This document shows positions 39,501 to 52,030 of a stretch of 64,000 nt of DNA, piece by piece. Position 1 is the first letter of the stretch; every line of letters starts with the position of its first letter. The DNA lies in contig JANCRA010000033.1 of the NCBI GenBank assembly GCA_024362935.1, positions 5,785,001-5,849,000 of the forward strand. The letters are read 5' to 3'. Both the position numbers and the translations under genes were made by a program. The notes beneath the pieces are model-generated. The model was given only the letters and a program-made list of their open reading frames with translations. It searched no databases and had not been told where the DNA came from. The DNA comes from Setophaga petechia (taxonomy: Eukaryota > Chordata > Aves > Passeriformes > Parulidae).

Positions 39501-40995
39501 AGTGAATAAAGATGACAGGCAAATAGTCTAATTAGCACAAATATCTTGTTTCCTGAAACTTCGGGCAATTTTTAAACATCTCCTGCTCAGTGTTATTCTG
39601 AAGCTCTCCATTCCCAACCCTGAGCTAGTGTGGGTCTTTTGTCTGACACAAAGACACTTTTCTTTTCCATTTCTGGAAGGAAACAAGGCATTCCCTCCTG
39701 CACCATGCCTGCCCTCCCAGGTGGCAGTGGAGGGGCAGTGGGACCCTGGATGCCCTCACATTCCAGAGGGTCAGAGGATGCTGCTGGGCTAAGGCACATC
39801 TGCTGGGAGTCACTCAATCCCCACTTGCAAAGCTCAAGGGTCAAAGCATATTCCATTTCACTTGGTGGCTCCCTCCAAGGACAAGGCCCCCACCTGTTGG
39901 GAAATCCATCAGGGCTCTTACTAAACCTCACGTGTTTTGGTTCTCTGTCAAAAACTTAATATTCTCATTCTCTTGTAAAGATACAACAATCACCAGTACA
40001 GAACAAACAACCTCCGTGGATCAGTAGGACTTTATGACAAGAAGATTATTATATTTGGCTAAGAATATGCCAAAATGAATCATGAAAAATTTTATTAATG
40101 CATAAAAGCCATCACTGCTGGACTGCCCTCAGCCCGAAGCGTGAGGTGACAGAGTTCCCACAGCATTGAGAGCTTGTGATAATTGAAGTCTGAAAATATT
40201 CCACACAACAGCTGAAATACCAATTTATATTTAAAAAATATATTGAATTACCACAGATCACACACAAAGGGGGACTAGAATTTATGTATTTTGTTGCTGA
40301 ACTTTCAGCTCAGCATTTTACAAAAGGCCATCTAGTTTTAACCTAGATAAGTTGGAAAGATTATTCAACTAATGTCTTCCCTGGAAGTCTGCAGCTCTGG
40401 TGCTAATAAGGGAATTTAATTAGATGGACAAGTCTTGACAGCAATCCGTTTCCAATACATTTAGTATTGGAATAGGTCTGGGAGTTCCAAGATTTGTGGA
40501 AGAAATTCACTACTCATGTTAATGTGGGAAAATATCTGAAAGGTTTGACTAACCAAGATGTAGGCTCTTGTTTTCCTGACTTTATTTGTGACACATATCA
40601 CATTGCCAACAATTACACCCACAGATGAAGCCCCTGCTCCAAATGCACACGCTACGAAGTTTGAGCAGAACTGATTTTTCCCTCTGTGTTGGTAAATCTC
40701 ACTGATTCCCTGGAAATCAGCTGAGGACAACAGCCCATCCAGCAGTGCTTCCACGTGGGACACCCAGTGTTCCACCTCCCTGCAGCAGCACCCAAAGCCC
40801 CAGGACAGAGCAGAGCTGCTGAGCACAAGGGCTCGGTACAACCCCAACACAGGATCTCTTTTAGGGTATTTACAACAAAAAACACACGCACACAGACAAA
40901 AGGCACAGAATTTAAAAACTGCACAAAGCCAGTGCTTCCTAAAATTGCAGAGGGAACCAGCCTGCCAGCAGGCTGATGAAGCACCTGAGATAAAG
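36555..40995. other. Intronic DNA with no recognisable gene
   Basis: It contains a run of about 21 T at 37383-37403 and a CTCF-like GCAGTGCCATCTCGTAA at about 37491-37507. Open frames, including a 180-codon minus-strand frame at 40461-41003, have no recognisable domain. Confidence 0.5.
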
Positions 40996-41029
40996 TAGCA
41001 CAATCAATAACAAAGCTGCACCTTTAAAA

Positions 41030-41230
41030 CCAGCAAGTGCAACGCGATCAATTCATATCGCGGCGAATAAAAGTAGCGTAATAAAAATCTGCAACTACAA
41101 GGAGCTAATTTAATGATACTTTATCAAGTGCTCACATTTCCAACCACTGTTGTTCACGGGAGAATGAAGCCTGTGTAAAAATATGTCATGAGTCAATATG
41201 GCATTCTGCTGAAGAGAAAAGACCCACATC
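41030..41230. promoter_or_regulatory. CpG-retaining candidate regulatory element
   Basis: Six CpGs fall within about 40 bp (41043-41079) of otherwise CpG-poor intron. They include a perfect inverted repeat CGCGAT-8 nt-ATCGCG at 41043-41062. Retained CpGs in bulk intron suggest hypomethylation in the germ line or selection. The bound factor is unknown. Confidence 0.35.
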
Positions 41231-44200
41231 ATTAAAATCTTAAATAAGCTTTCATTAAGTAAAATACATGAAATTAGCTCTTTCAAAAGGATTTAATTAG
41301 TCAACACATGCAGGTTGCACTCACAATCTGCCATTGTGGTCTTTTAAGCTGTTCCTTTTCTTAAAGCTTTGTCAGAAGAAGGGTATTTTTTAATTGTTAT
41401 TATTTTTATAATATGGTGGGAAGGCAGAGTTTCTTTATGAAAAGGACAAAGTATCCCTTGCAAGCAGCAGGACACATTTTCATTGCTGCTCTGCATAGAG
41501 CACAGCCTTGTTAAGGCAATTTCAATCATTTTACGCATCTTCATTAAGTCAGAGATACGGTTCAGCTTTTCACAGAAAAAAACCTCAGCAGCTGCAGAAA
41601 AAAAGGAGGGACAACAGATTCTCAAACAGAAAAGAGAAATTACCAGTTATCCAGCTTGAAATGAAGCCTCTGGGAAGCCCCATCTGCAGTCTCAGTCATT
41701 ACAAATCACAATAATTACGTGAGCTCTCAGCCCATATATAAAATTTCAATACCTACGAAGAGCTGCAATACTGCAACGTCCACAACACAGAAACATTGCC
41801 AGCTCATTTTGCCAGGCTTCAGGCTACTTGTAACACCCAGAGAAGATGAATCAATAAAATGTTATCAGTAAAACAGTTTGATTCCTGCACAGTTAAGCGC
41901 ACGGCCACTTCTATATTTCAATCCCCTCAGGTCAATATAATTTTACACAGTTACCCAATTCTCAGCACTGAAATGATACTGGTAGACGGTTCAGATATTC
42001 TAAAGCACTTATTTCTACATGGGGGGAAAAAGAAAAAAGGACAAAAAAAAAAGAATCTCGCCTCCTATCTGGTTCAAAGTTGAGTTTTCAGACCAATCTT
42101 AAATGCAACTCTTTACCCCAGCTCCAGCAAATTAAGTCCCTCTGAATAGTTCCCTCAGCCAAATCCTGGGTGTCCTGCTCACCCAGGGCTTAAACAGGTG
42201 TTTGGGAACAAAAACAAGTCAAATCTGGATTTGGCCTTTCAGCTGAACTAAACCTGAGACATTCTGAAAGAAGATGTAATTTCTGCCTACTCAAGAAAAT
42301 GAGCCCATTTAAGCAAATTGAACTATTCACCAATAAATTCTGCTAGGTTAGTCACCACAAGGGCTGAAGAAACTCTAAATGCTGCTGACAAAGACTAACT
42401 GCACAGTTAATACAACATTTTGCCTCAAATCCAGATAATTCTTCATGCATACTCTGAACTTCCAGCTTCCCACCTGGGTCTGCAATGAAATAATGCCTCA
42501 GGTTAATCTCATACCTCCAGAGAGCTGCAGTTTTTGCATAAATAAGAGCAACAAGTGTGCTTCCAAACCCAAGGAAAAAAATAATCATGTCTAGTAAACT
42601 CTAGTGCTCTAGAGACAGGGAATTCTCACAAGGAATCTCTTTTTAGATACAAATCCACCCTTCTTGGCATAACTTGACAATATCCCAATGAAACAGAATA
42701 AACCTGTTATTGGACCAGCCATGGGCACTGTGAAGTCAAGGGCAACTGATTTCAGCTGGACAGGACCTTAGTCCCAAAAAGCTAAAGCCTCCCTGAATTT
42801 TATTTCATTTCACTACCAATTTAATCTGATTTGTCTGCTTCATTAACTCCTGCACTATAGACAACACCAGTGCACTCAAAGGCACAAAGTACTTTTTGGG
42901 ATTTTTTTTATTGTAATAAAAGACTGTTTATTCCCATATTCAGTTCTCAGAAAAAGACATGAACATTTTAATAACAAGGAGATCCATAAAGCACCATCTT
43001 CTCTCCTGTCTCAGCTCTTTTAAAAAGCTTACTTAAATTCAATACTTAAAGGATGGTGGAAATATTTGAGGAACAAAGTTCCCTGGTTTATATGGTGCAA
43101 TTCCCTTGCCACATATGTCTTGTTGGGAAATTACATGGATTTCCCAAATACTGGCACTAAATTTTTACTAGTTTAAAAATTAGCATGAAAGGCCAAATTG
43201 CTAAGAAATAAAGCACACAAATTTATGGAAAGACAAAGCTGCACTAACCCATTAATTTTTATATTTTGTTATATCACCAAAACTGTTCTCATTACTTTCT
43301 TCTGAACAAGTTTCATAATTGCAAAATTCTCAGGCAGTAAAACTTAAGTGATCTCCATACTCTGCTTTCCTCCTAAATAATGAGCCAACCACCACAGACA
43401 CACACAGGAGGAAGAAGCCTGTCTATTTTACTAGAAGACTGAGCTCATGAAAATCCAACTGCATCAATCCTTCTTTTATTATTCTTTCAAACTCCCCAAA
43501 TCAAATAACTTTCTTGAGCTTGGCTAGAGCCTTCTGAATAGAAATTCCACTGGGGAAAGAGGTTTTAGATTAACAGCACAATACATTCAGAAATCAATAG
43601 ATAAACCCTCTGTGCAGCAGCTCTACCAAAGTCCATGAGACTGAACTAGGGCTCAGAAAATAGAAAAAACCACTCAGAAACAAATTTCCTGATCTGCCCA
43701 CTTTTGTTTTTGCACTGAAACCAGCAACATGAACTTCACCTCTTTATCACACCCAGAGAATTGTTGCCTGATGTTCTGAATCAAAAACACTTTTTATTTG
43801 AAAAAATATATTCATCTTTGTATTAAAACCAGAGGGTTTGTTTGGTGCTGCTTTTAATTTTTAGACTACAGAGATAAAGCTGAAAGGCAATAATGCAACT
43901 CCAAGATAACCAGATGTGGGGTGCCCATCCTGATACAATGCAAGCACCTTAAAGCTGTAAAACAATGTGACTGGAAGTCAGGTGAGGGAGGAGGGACAGA
44001 CTGAAGCTTCCAAATTTATGGTGAAAATTCCTTAAGCCTGGTCTCATCTTCAGTCCAACACCTGGCTTGGGCAGGATCAGCTTGGATTGTTCTCTAGACT
44101 GGAAGCAGGATGACTTCTACTTGATCTGTTTGACCTTTTCTCTCCTCATTAACAGTTGTTTTCTCCCTTTGCCAGAGTCCCTTTTGCAATCCCGAGGATT

Positions 44201-44405
44201 GGAGGGGAAAGGGTAAATCAGAGCAAGAGCAGGACTTGGCCAAAGACAACTGGACCGATTTCACTGTGAGCTGCAGTCCTGGAGCCCAACTGCAGAGCAC
44301 AGCAGAGCTGGCTCTGCTCTGGAAATGCACAAAGCCAGCAGCTGCCAGAGAACAGAAAACAGAAAACCTGCTCCTGCCTCTGCCCATGTGCCTGTTAGAG
44401 CAGCC
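41231..44405. other. Intronic DNA with no recognisable gene
   Basis: AT-rich; no repeat family or exon recognised. Confidence 0.5.
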
Positions 44406-44407
44406 AC

Positions 44408-44742
44408 AGGCATCCCAGCTCTGTGGGATGTGAGCAGGGCACCCCAGCTCCGTGGGATGTGAGCAGGGCACCCCAGCTCTGTGAGATGTGAGCAGGGCAC
44501 CCCAGCTCTGTGGGATGTGAGCAGGGCACCCCAGCTCCGTGGGATGTGAGCAGGGCACCCCAGCTCTGTGGGATGTGAGCAGGGCACCCCAGCTCGGTGG
44601 GATGTGAGCAGGGCACCCCAGCTCTGTGAGATGTGAGCAGGGCACCCCAGCTCTGTGGGATGTGAGCAGGGCACCCCAGCTCTGTGAGATGTGAGCAGGG
44701 CACCCCAGCTCTGTGGGATGTGAGCAGGGCACCCCAGCTCAC
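44408..44742 (+). repeat. 29-bp minisatellite, about 11-12 copies
   Basis: The unit GTGGGATGTGAGCAGGGCAC followed by CCCAGCTCC repeats about 11 times plus a partial copy. Copies differ by single bases (CTCTGTG/CTCCGTG/CTCGGTG and GTGGG/GTGAG). It produces PCSHPTELG-type repeat translations on the minus strand, which are not genes. Confidence 0.96.
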
Positions 44743-44879
44743 CACAAAGGGCATCTCCCCACTGCTCCCCCTTGGTTCAGCTCCAAACCTCCTCACATTA
44801 GATGAGAAATGTACTGAGGCACAAAGGGAAGTGGATTTCCCCAAATTTTGGTAAGCTGGCACAAGCTCCTTGCCTCGCT
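44743..44879. other. Spacer after the minisatellite
   Basis: No feature recognised. Confidence 0.4.
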
Positions 44880-45560
44880 GGTGCTCCTGTTGTGTTACAC
44901 TCATTAAATCCCGCATTTGTTATTTATTATCCCGCATTTCTGTAAGGCAAATCTAAAGAAACGTTGCCATGACAAACACAGCGGAGTTTTCATACTACCC
45001 TGACCCCCATGATGTCCCTTCCCTCCATTAACAGAGCCCCACTTTAGTGTATATCAACCAGACAATCAAAATATTTCCAGTCCTGCTGCCGTGAGCCTCA
45101 CTAAGGGGCCGAGCGCCAAATCCAAAAATCCTTTGCAGCAAAGCAGAAGAGCTTTACACACAGCCAGACCTCTCAGATGCCATGGGCTAGGATACCATGT
45201 TATAAGGCTGTAAAACTATGGCCTGTGGCTCCAGTCCAGCCTGCAGAGTAATTTAATCTAACTCACAAAGAAATGAGGAAAATGGCCTCTGCTGTGCTGA
45301 ATCAGCAGTGCTGGAAGCCGTGCCACCCTCGATCAGCTCGTAAGAGAGTGCTTTGTCCACCGTGCCAGCTCTGTGTAGAGCAGCTATTGGGCAGAAGAAA
45401 GGACCAGCAGGAATATTATGTGCCAGATTTTCAGTAGATGTAAGTCAGAATACTTCCAATGACTTAAGGAGCTGCACCGATTTACATCATTTCAGGATTA
45501 TCAGGATTTACATCCACTGGAAGTTTCACTTCTCTTTTTTTTGTCCTTTAATTGAAAGAA
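44880..45560. promoter_or_regulatory. Candidate conserved element with an E2F-like motif
   Basis: CCCGCATTT occurs twice within 30 bp (about 44910-44939). GCGCCAAA, an E2F-type site, is at 45113-45120 inside GGGGCCGAGCGCCAAATCC. Scattered CpGs are retained over about 600 bp. No repeat or coding signal. Function is inferred only from motif content. Confidence 0.25.
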
Positions 45561-47689
45561 TGGTGTGGACTTGGCAGCAGTACCCCCTTCAAGAGAATAA
45601 GATTTGGGAAGGATTCTGAAAAAGTTTTAGGCTCAGGGAATGGCTATAAGCCATTTTTAGTTTAAAAAGACACAGTGGCCAAATTGAAATTCACAGGATG
45701 TATATAAATTCTGATCTATTCATGAGCAATATACATAAGCATATATTTTCACTCGTTACACTGGAGCTCCCTAAATATAACAATGGCAAAAGAACAGCAA
45801 TAAATGAAAACTTTGTTCATTCAATCTGGTTATATATCACAAAAAACTATCAGCACAGATGTTATCCCTATTTATGAGTCACAACCAGCGCCAAAACAAA
45901 TGCCATGTATTACTTAATTTTTTTTCTCCTAACTGCAAGTGCCAAAAAAATGACTGCCACTGGGATTAGGAAAAAACACACAAGTGGAAAAAAACCAGGA
46001 GGTACTGCTCCTGAGGAAGCAAGCCAACTAGGCAAAGTTTGGTTTGCTCTGATTTCCAAATAAACCCAGAACAGGAACAACATTTCTTGTGACCTCAGAG
46101 CAGTTTCTGCTGCTCATCTGCTCACCTCTCAAAACCAGATCCATCATAAACTTTAGAAAACCTGCCTAAAACCACCCTCAGAAATGTGCACACATCTCAT
46201 TTGTGACACAGGTGACCATGGTGGGGAGAGAACAGAAGGAAAGTTGAATTTGGTGCCTGAGATCCTGGGATAGGAACAGATTTGACACTTTAAAAGCAAA
46301 AGTGAGCAGGACCTGTAGGTGTGGCCATGGGAAGAACTGCTCACAGCTGCTCTGGAAGCTCTTTCTGCGGCACAGTGACCCAATCCCAGCCCAGCTGAGC
46401 CTCAGAAACACTTAAAAATAGGCTCAGAAATAAACAGGCCACTGTTACCAGTGCAGTTCAGCTGATATTACACAAGAACTTAAAAATAAACTCTTCCAAA
46501 AGCCACCTCAGGAAACAAAAACTTAGGGCAAGAGGCCTCTGTATTGAAGGAATGCAGCCTCATTCCATCACACCTTTTTCACTACTCACCTCTGAACAGG
46601 TCAGTTTTAAATCTCCTCCTTCCAATGAGTCCAATTTAAATGTGTTCTTCAAAGGCTTCTGCAATTTTAAGAGTATTAAATTTTATACCTCCTAAGCTAT
46701 TTATTATCTGAGGAAGAACTTAATTGACATCCACCAGATATTAACTTTTTTTGAGCATGTGTAACATATTTTGATCTATAACCTTGAGGTTTTTTCTTTA
46801 CTTTGTGTTGTTCGATTTGTTGGTTTATTTGGTTTCTTTGTTTCTCCTTTTCCAGGACAGCTCTCCTAAGAACAGGTTTCTCAGTGTCTGGATTCCCTAC
46901 AAATTTCTCCAGGAAGCACAGACAGATATACTGCAATAAAAGACTGCTCACAAGGGACCCAATGCAGATGAAAGGTCAAAAAAACCAGTTAGACTGTTAA
47001 TAAACTGTTGCAGAAATACTGTCTTTTTTTAAGTCTCCATAATTTCCACCACTTCAGACCCAACATCAACCCTGGCCCAGCAGTTCTTGCAGTCCCCAGG
47101 GCTCCAGGCACCCACAACTCTTCTTCCCACCAATCCTTGTTTTAATTTTCTGTATTTTTTTCCCAAACAGCTCCACTTCACAGATGTCAAACTCTCCCTC
47201 TTACAGGTGCATTGCCAAAGGACACAACTGCTGCATTTACAGAACTTTGCTTCATCACCTCAGCTCCCAAGCAATGAAATTTGCTCTATTACTGCACAGG
47301 TAAAACTGGCAGTGCCACCACTGCTTGGTTCTGCTGCTCTTTAGCAGCATACAGCCAATGCTGTCTCAATGCACAGCAGAAAGGGAAAATAAAACCTTGT
47401 TTTATTGAAAACACAGGAAGATTCATTCTGGTGAAATGCCTCATGTGCACTGCTCCCTGCCAAAACAGCCTGGTTAAAATGGAGCACTCAGGAATGCCCA
47501 CAGTGCCATGCCCTGGGCATTCAGGGAGCAGGGTGGGGTTAAACCCCTGCCAACACCAACCCAGACTCTGCCAACTGCCCCTGCCCACACAGAATTGCTG
47601 AGCCTGGAAATGCCCTCCAGGACCATCCACCACTCCCTGTCCCCTGTCCCCAAGTGCCACATCCTCATTGTCGAGTTCAGCACATCCCT
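45561..47689. other. Intronic DNA with no recognisable gene
   Basis: No exon recognised. The segment 47.5-47.69 kb could include a strongly decayed CR1 piece, but the match is too weak to call. Confidence 0.45.
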
Positions 47690-48300
47690 CTGGCTGTCCT
47701 GAGCAGCCCAGACCCTGCCGGGGGGCTCAGAGACCCTGGCACAGAGCCCAAAATGCCTCTGTGGGTTTGATTATGGCCCGTGGAGCAAATACCAACCTTC
47801 TATGAAAATCAGCAAGCCACAAGAGTTTAAGTAGAATATTAGTGAAATTATCACAGGGTGAATTATGTATTTTAGGATTACTGTACAGGAGGGTTATATC
47901 CCTGTACAGGGGGGTTATGGAGACAAGATGGAGGAATCGGGGCGTGCCTCATGCTTCTTCTTTCCTCTTCTTGTCTTCCATCTTCTGTAGTGATGTTGGC
48001 ACTTACTTATTGGTTTAGAGTAGAAGCTCAGTGTCTAACATAGGTGATGGGTATTGGGGAGTAATTGTAAATATTGTACACGTAGTTTGCACTATAAAGA
48101 CATAACACCACCCCGGGGGCAGGCAGAGTGCCTGTGGCTGTCCTGCTGAGCTGACCTCGGCAGGGCAGGAGAAAATTTTTTATAGATAAGATAAAATAAA
48201 CAACGTTAAGACCGAGAAATGAAGAGCTCTGACTCCTTCTTTAAGCGCCGGGCTGGGAAAAGAGACTTTGGAATTCTTCTCGGGGTCACTCTGACAAACA
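47690..48300 (+). mobile_element. Endogenous retrovirus LTR (passerine type), left boundary uncertain
   Basis: This block resembles a songbird ERV LTR with its adjoining 3' sequence. Signals are in the order expected for a plus-strand LTR: GGAGACAAGATGGAGGAATC at about 47920, TATAAAG at 48093-48099, AATAAA at 48195-48200, then a U5-like part with GACCGAGAAATGAAGAGCTC. The right edge is near 48298 (ending TGACA). The left edge may be about 47883 (TGTACAGG) or further left near 47700. A small duplication of CTGTACAGG-GGGTTAT occurs at 47881-47920. No target-site duplication could be identified and no retroviral coding sequence is present. It lies antisense to CDH4. Confidence 0.7.
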
Positions 48301-48309
48301 AATGATCCC

Positions 48310-48440
48310 AACACCTCATGGCTTCAAATCCCCCTGGGATGGTCACTCCACCACCGCCCTGGGCAGCTGGGCCAGTCTTTACCAACCTCTTTGGTGAAGA
48401 AATTTTCATCCTGCCCTACCTAAATCTCCTCCTTTTCTTC
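48310..48440 (-). mobile_element. CR1 LINE fragment beside the LTR
   Basis: The plus strand reads TCAAATCCCCCTGGGATGGT, CACTCCACCACCGCCCTGGG, then TTTGGTGAAGAAATTTTCATCC. This is antisense CR1 ORF2 3'-end sequence. The LTR abuts it directly, so the retrovirus probably inserted into or next to an older CR1. Confidence 0.75.
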
Positions 48441-50200
48441 TTGTCAGGAGGTTTCAAAAGCACCTGGTACAACTGGAGTAGTTTGCTTGCTAGCAGATAC
48501 AGCAACCAGCCTTTTAACTTTGAATTTCTCTTATATCTGAGACTTCAGGCAAACAAAAAAAAAGAAGAGAAATCTTTCAGTAAACTTTGCACAGAGATAA
48601 TCAATCTCCTATTCAGTTATTTGAACAGGCATCTAGAGTTTAGCGTTCCAGAGATCACTGAACTTCTCCTGATGAGGGTCTCTTCTTGCACTTTGAAAAG
48701 AGGATGGGGAAATCTTTGGGTGCAATCCAAACATTTTTTTGTAGCTGCAATCCTTGAATATTTCATCACTCCAAATCTTCCCCTGACCTATAGTTTCTCC
48801 TTCATCCTATCAACAATACATATATTTTTCTTCATCCTCAACATGTCCCTTCTGTCCACAGGCAAAGGAAAAATCCAAACATGAAAAATTCTTTTTTTTT
48901 TTTAATTATGCCATTAATCCACATTGCTTTGGCCTCTACAGAGGACCAAAAGGAAGCACTAAATCAATGAAAAAATGTTCAGAAGCCCATAAAAAGGTAA
49001 ATAAATGGAAGGTTATTTTCCAAAATAATTCAGGCACAAAATAAAAACATTTAAGGGTTATGGAAATGAGCAAAACAGTTGTCTTTCATGTGTATTTGTG
49101 TAAACCTGTTTTGAAGGGAGCAAAGCAACCAGCCAGCAACATCAGGCTCCTAAAAGTCAAGCAGCAGGACACACAGAGTCTGAAACAATGACTTTTTCTG
49201 CCTGTCCAGGACAGGATTTTCACTGAGAGCAAAAAACTGGAAATTCTCTAGCCCAGCTCTTTTCCCCTTCTAGACTGAGATGCTCCAGAAGATTTCAGCA
49301 GTCTCTTCCTCCAGCACAGGGAGCAGCATCTGCCTTTCTTCAGTCACCAAAACACACAGGTGTGATGGGCAAAATTAAAGAGAGACACTAAGCAGTGAAA
49401 TATTTCAGTGTGGGCTAGGCCTCCTAAAAAGCTCTGTGAATAATGGAGATCTATAAAAACAGGCAGTGCAATACCCTGTGCAGGGTGAGCACCTTGCTTT
49501 CCTCACCTTCCAGGATGAGGTGGAAATGGGAACACAGCAAAGTGGAAATCCCCAGCCATCAGTGGAATCAGATCACACCAGAGTGAATATTCCACATCCA
49601 GGTACAACCAACCCTGCTTTGGCCTTCATTTAATCCTCCTCTTCCAGCTCACCTCGGGATTAGTAACAGCTCTGTCAATGAAAATGGCTTTTAAGGAGCA
49701 GACCTCCAGCATCCTGAGGAAAGCCAAGGTGAACATTTTGTCCTGTAGCCTGGACATTCCAACAACAACAGCATTTTACTAAAATTGCATGAACCTAGCC
49801 AAGATGGTGAAAATTCAAAGTCCCAATGTTTGTAATTCTCATAAAAGTCAGGGAAAGTACTGACAACTGAGGGCATTTGGAATTGTGTTTCCACAGATCC
49901 CAACAGACAATATCAAGACATTAAAGGCTCTGTCCACCAAGCCACCATTCCAATTTTAGTTACTGAAATAACCACCCAGAGCATGTTTTAATGGTGCATG
50001 GTCAGAGCAGAAGGCTCTATCACATGGGCTCTGCCACAGCCTGTTTTGAACTGGGTTTGTTCAATCCTTTATTAACAGAACAGACAAAGGAATGCAGCAT
50101 ATGCTGGTTACATCTGCAAACCATCCACAAGCAGGATGCAACTGAACTCTGTTGGATGTCAAGATCAGAATTCAAAACAATCCAAACCAGCTAGAGAAGG
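48441..50200. other. Intronic DNA with no recognisable gene
   Basis: The 188-codon frame at 48318-48884 begins inside the CR1 fragment and runs on into AT-rich sequence. It shows no domain. Confidence 0.5.
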
Positions 50201-50224
50201 CTGATGATAAAACAAAAGCAAGGA

Positions 50225-50598
50225 GTAATTCAAGAGAAGAGGAGCAAGGCAACACGATTCAGCAGGATTAATCAACTACACATACAGAAAATGACTGGGT
50301 AGGTAGCAGTTCATCAAAAAACGATGTGGGAGGTTATACTGGATCACAAGCTGAACATGAGTCAACAGTATCATACTGCTAAGAAAAAAAGCAATCATCA
50401 CATTAGATAAATCAAGTGGAGTGTTGCCTGCAAAACAGGCAGAGTAATATTCCCTGTCTGTTCAGCACTGTGAGACTTGGCTGGCAGCACCACATCAACC
50501 TGCAGCATCGTGTTAGTAACAAAGACAAGGGCTCAGAGGACGAGACACAAAAGGCAACAAATGAGAGGTTCAGCCTAGAGAACCTGAAAAAAAAATAA
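50225..50598 (+). mobile_element. Old CR1 LINE fragment (ORF2 3' region), sense on plus strand
   Basis: GGATTAATCAACTACACATA, GGTTATACTGGATCACAAGC and TGAACATGAGTCAACAGTAT closely follow the conserved CR1 ORF2 region shared by birds, turtles and crocodilians. They are followed by the GTTCAGCACTG-TGAGACTTGGCTGG part. An internal deletion then jumps to the later AAAAGGCAACAAATGAGAGG and AGAACCTG motifs. The copy is frame-broken and non-functional, and it is the only clear CR1 here in the opposite orientation to CDH4. Confidence 0.85.
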
Positions 50599-51739
50599 AT
50601 TCACATGTGTTGGGAGAAGAAAAAAAATCAGCAACTGCTCTGTGTGTCCATAACAAATACAAAGAGGGTTAAATTGCATCAGAGAGCACCACTTAAACCC
50701 AGAGGAAGGAAAGGGAAGCAAAGTAATATATTGGCTTTGGTCCCCAGCCATGGATCTTCAAGCCCACATCAGAGACAAAGCTGTTACAAGGGAGCTGCTG
50801 GTGCCCTGGGGAAGCACTGTGCACCAGAAACCCTCCTGAGCTCCTCCAGTCCAGTTCTGAGCCCAGGAAACACCAACACAGCTCCAGGTGACACCACAAA
50901 CAGCTCTTGGTGGCATTTCTACAGAGGTATCTCTTCACCCCCACTGACTACATAAACAGTTTATTATATCCCATAATTTAACTACTCCTGAATTGCACTC
51001 TATCACTTGTAGTAATTCTTTATTTTCTACGATCTCAGCAAGCTTGCATGTTTTTCTTTCTTATTCCAATATGCTTTTCTTGCTACATGGTGAAGTAACA
51101 GACATTTGTTTCACTGACCTGCCTTTTATGATTCTCTAGACATGAACTGACAGAGGGAGTTGATACATAGCTCTGTATAGAACAATTCTTGTAATCTTGA
51201 CTATTTATCTTTGGATAATTGCTACATTCATAATTATTTCAAAGACAATTTCATTTAATAAGGATTGGAATTACTATGAGACAAACTCATTGTAGCAAAA
51301 TTTGTGACTAACCTCTGAACTGCTAGGAAATTGTGATTTATAATAGGCATAGTAATAGCCTTTAATGACTGCAGCGCTTCTGGGTATCAATGAAAACAGA
51401 CTGGCTCATTTCAAAGCAGAAAGGGCATCTATTTTACTTTTCCTTCTTCATGGGTGGCCCATACATATCTTCAGGGTCCTTGAGGAGCTTCCAACACCCC
51501 CACTGTGGGCTGCACACAGAGGCTGCCATTACCAGGCCGGTGTTAATGGGCTGCAGCTGATGAGCAGCACAACCAGCACAGCCCTGAGTTACTGCCACTG
51601 GCTCCCTGCTACAGAACACTGGCACCAGAGTACTGAGGGCATGGCAAAAAAAACCAAAAAAAAATTATAAATTTGTATTGGAAGGGATTAGGAAAGGAGA
51701 ATGTGGATGCTGCAGCCTGGGGTCACGAGGCACAGGGTG
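50599..51739. other. Intronic DNA with no recognisable gene
   Basis: No exon or repeat family recognised. Confidence 0.5.
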
Positions 51740-52030
51740 GCTGAGTGCTCCCAGTGACAGTGCAGCCCATATGCCAGAGCATTTGCCACTTCACGCTCCT
51801 TCTGTGCAACTGCAATCCAAAATTAATAAATAAATTAGGGATAATGAACATAAACAAGAGAAATCGCAAGCCTGTGGCAAAAAGAGATCTTGTTCAGCCC
51901 AAGCGTTTTTCATGTCGCAGAAAACTCGCTTAGGAAACAAACATCCTCCTGAAAGGAGCGAAGTTGCTGCTTATAAGATAAATATTTTGGGTTAAACAGT
52001 TGCTCCACACGTTCTCTTTCATTCTACTAA
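51740..52030. promoter_or_regulatory. Candidate conserved non-coding element
   Basis: Several isolated CpGs (AAATCGCAAGCC, AAGCGTTTTTCATGTCGCAG, AAACTCGCTTAGG, GGAGCGAAG) are kept in AT-rich DNA without repeats. This is the texture of a constrained element. No specific factor can be named. Confidence 0.25.

Noticed and set aside
40461..41003. 180-codon minus-strand frame rich in Cys, Val and Ser
   Set aside because: It has no recognisable domain, and other frames of similar length occur in obviously non-coding parts of the window. No splice partner was seen.
44094..44916. Overlapping minus-strand frames of 137-212 codons with PCSHPTELG repeats
   Set aside because: They are created by the 29-bp minisatellite; three frames look equally repetitive.
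47480..47689. Possible CR1 remnant left of the LTR
   Set aside because: Only weak resemblance over short words; insufficient to call.
48318..48884. 188-codon plus-strand frame
   Set aside because: It starts inside an antisense CR1 fragment and runs into AT-rich intron. No homology recognised.
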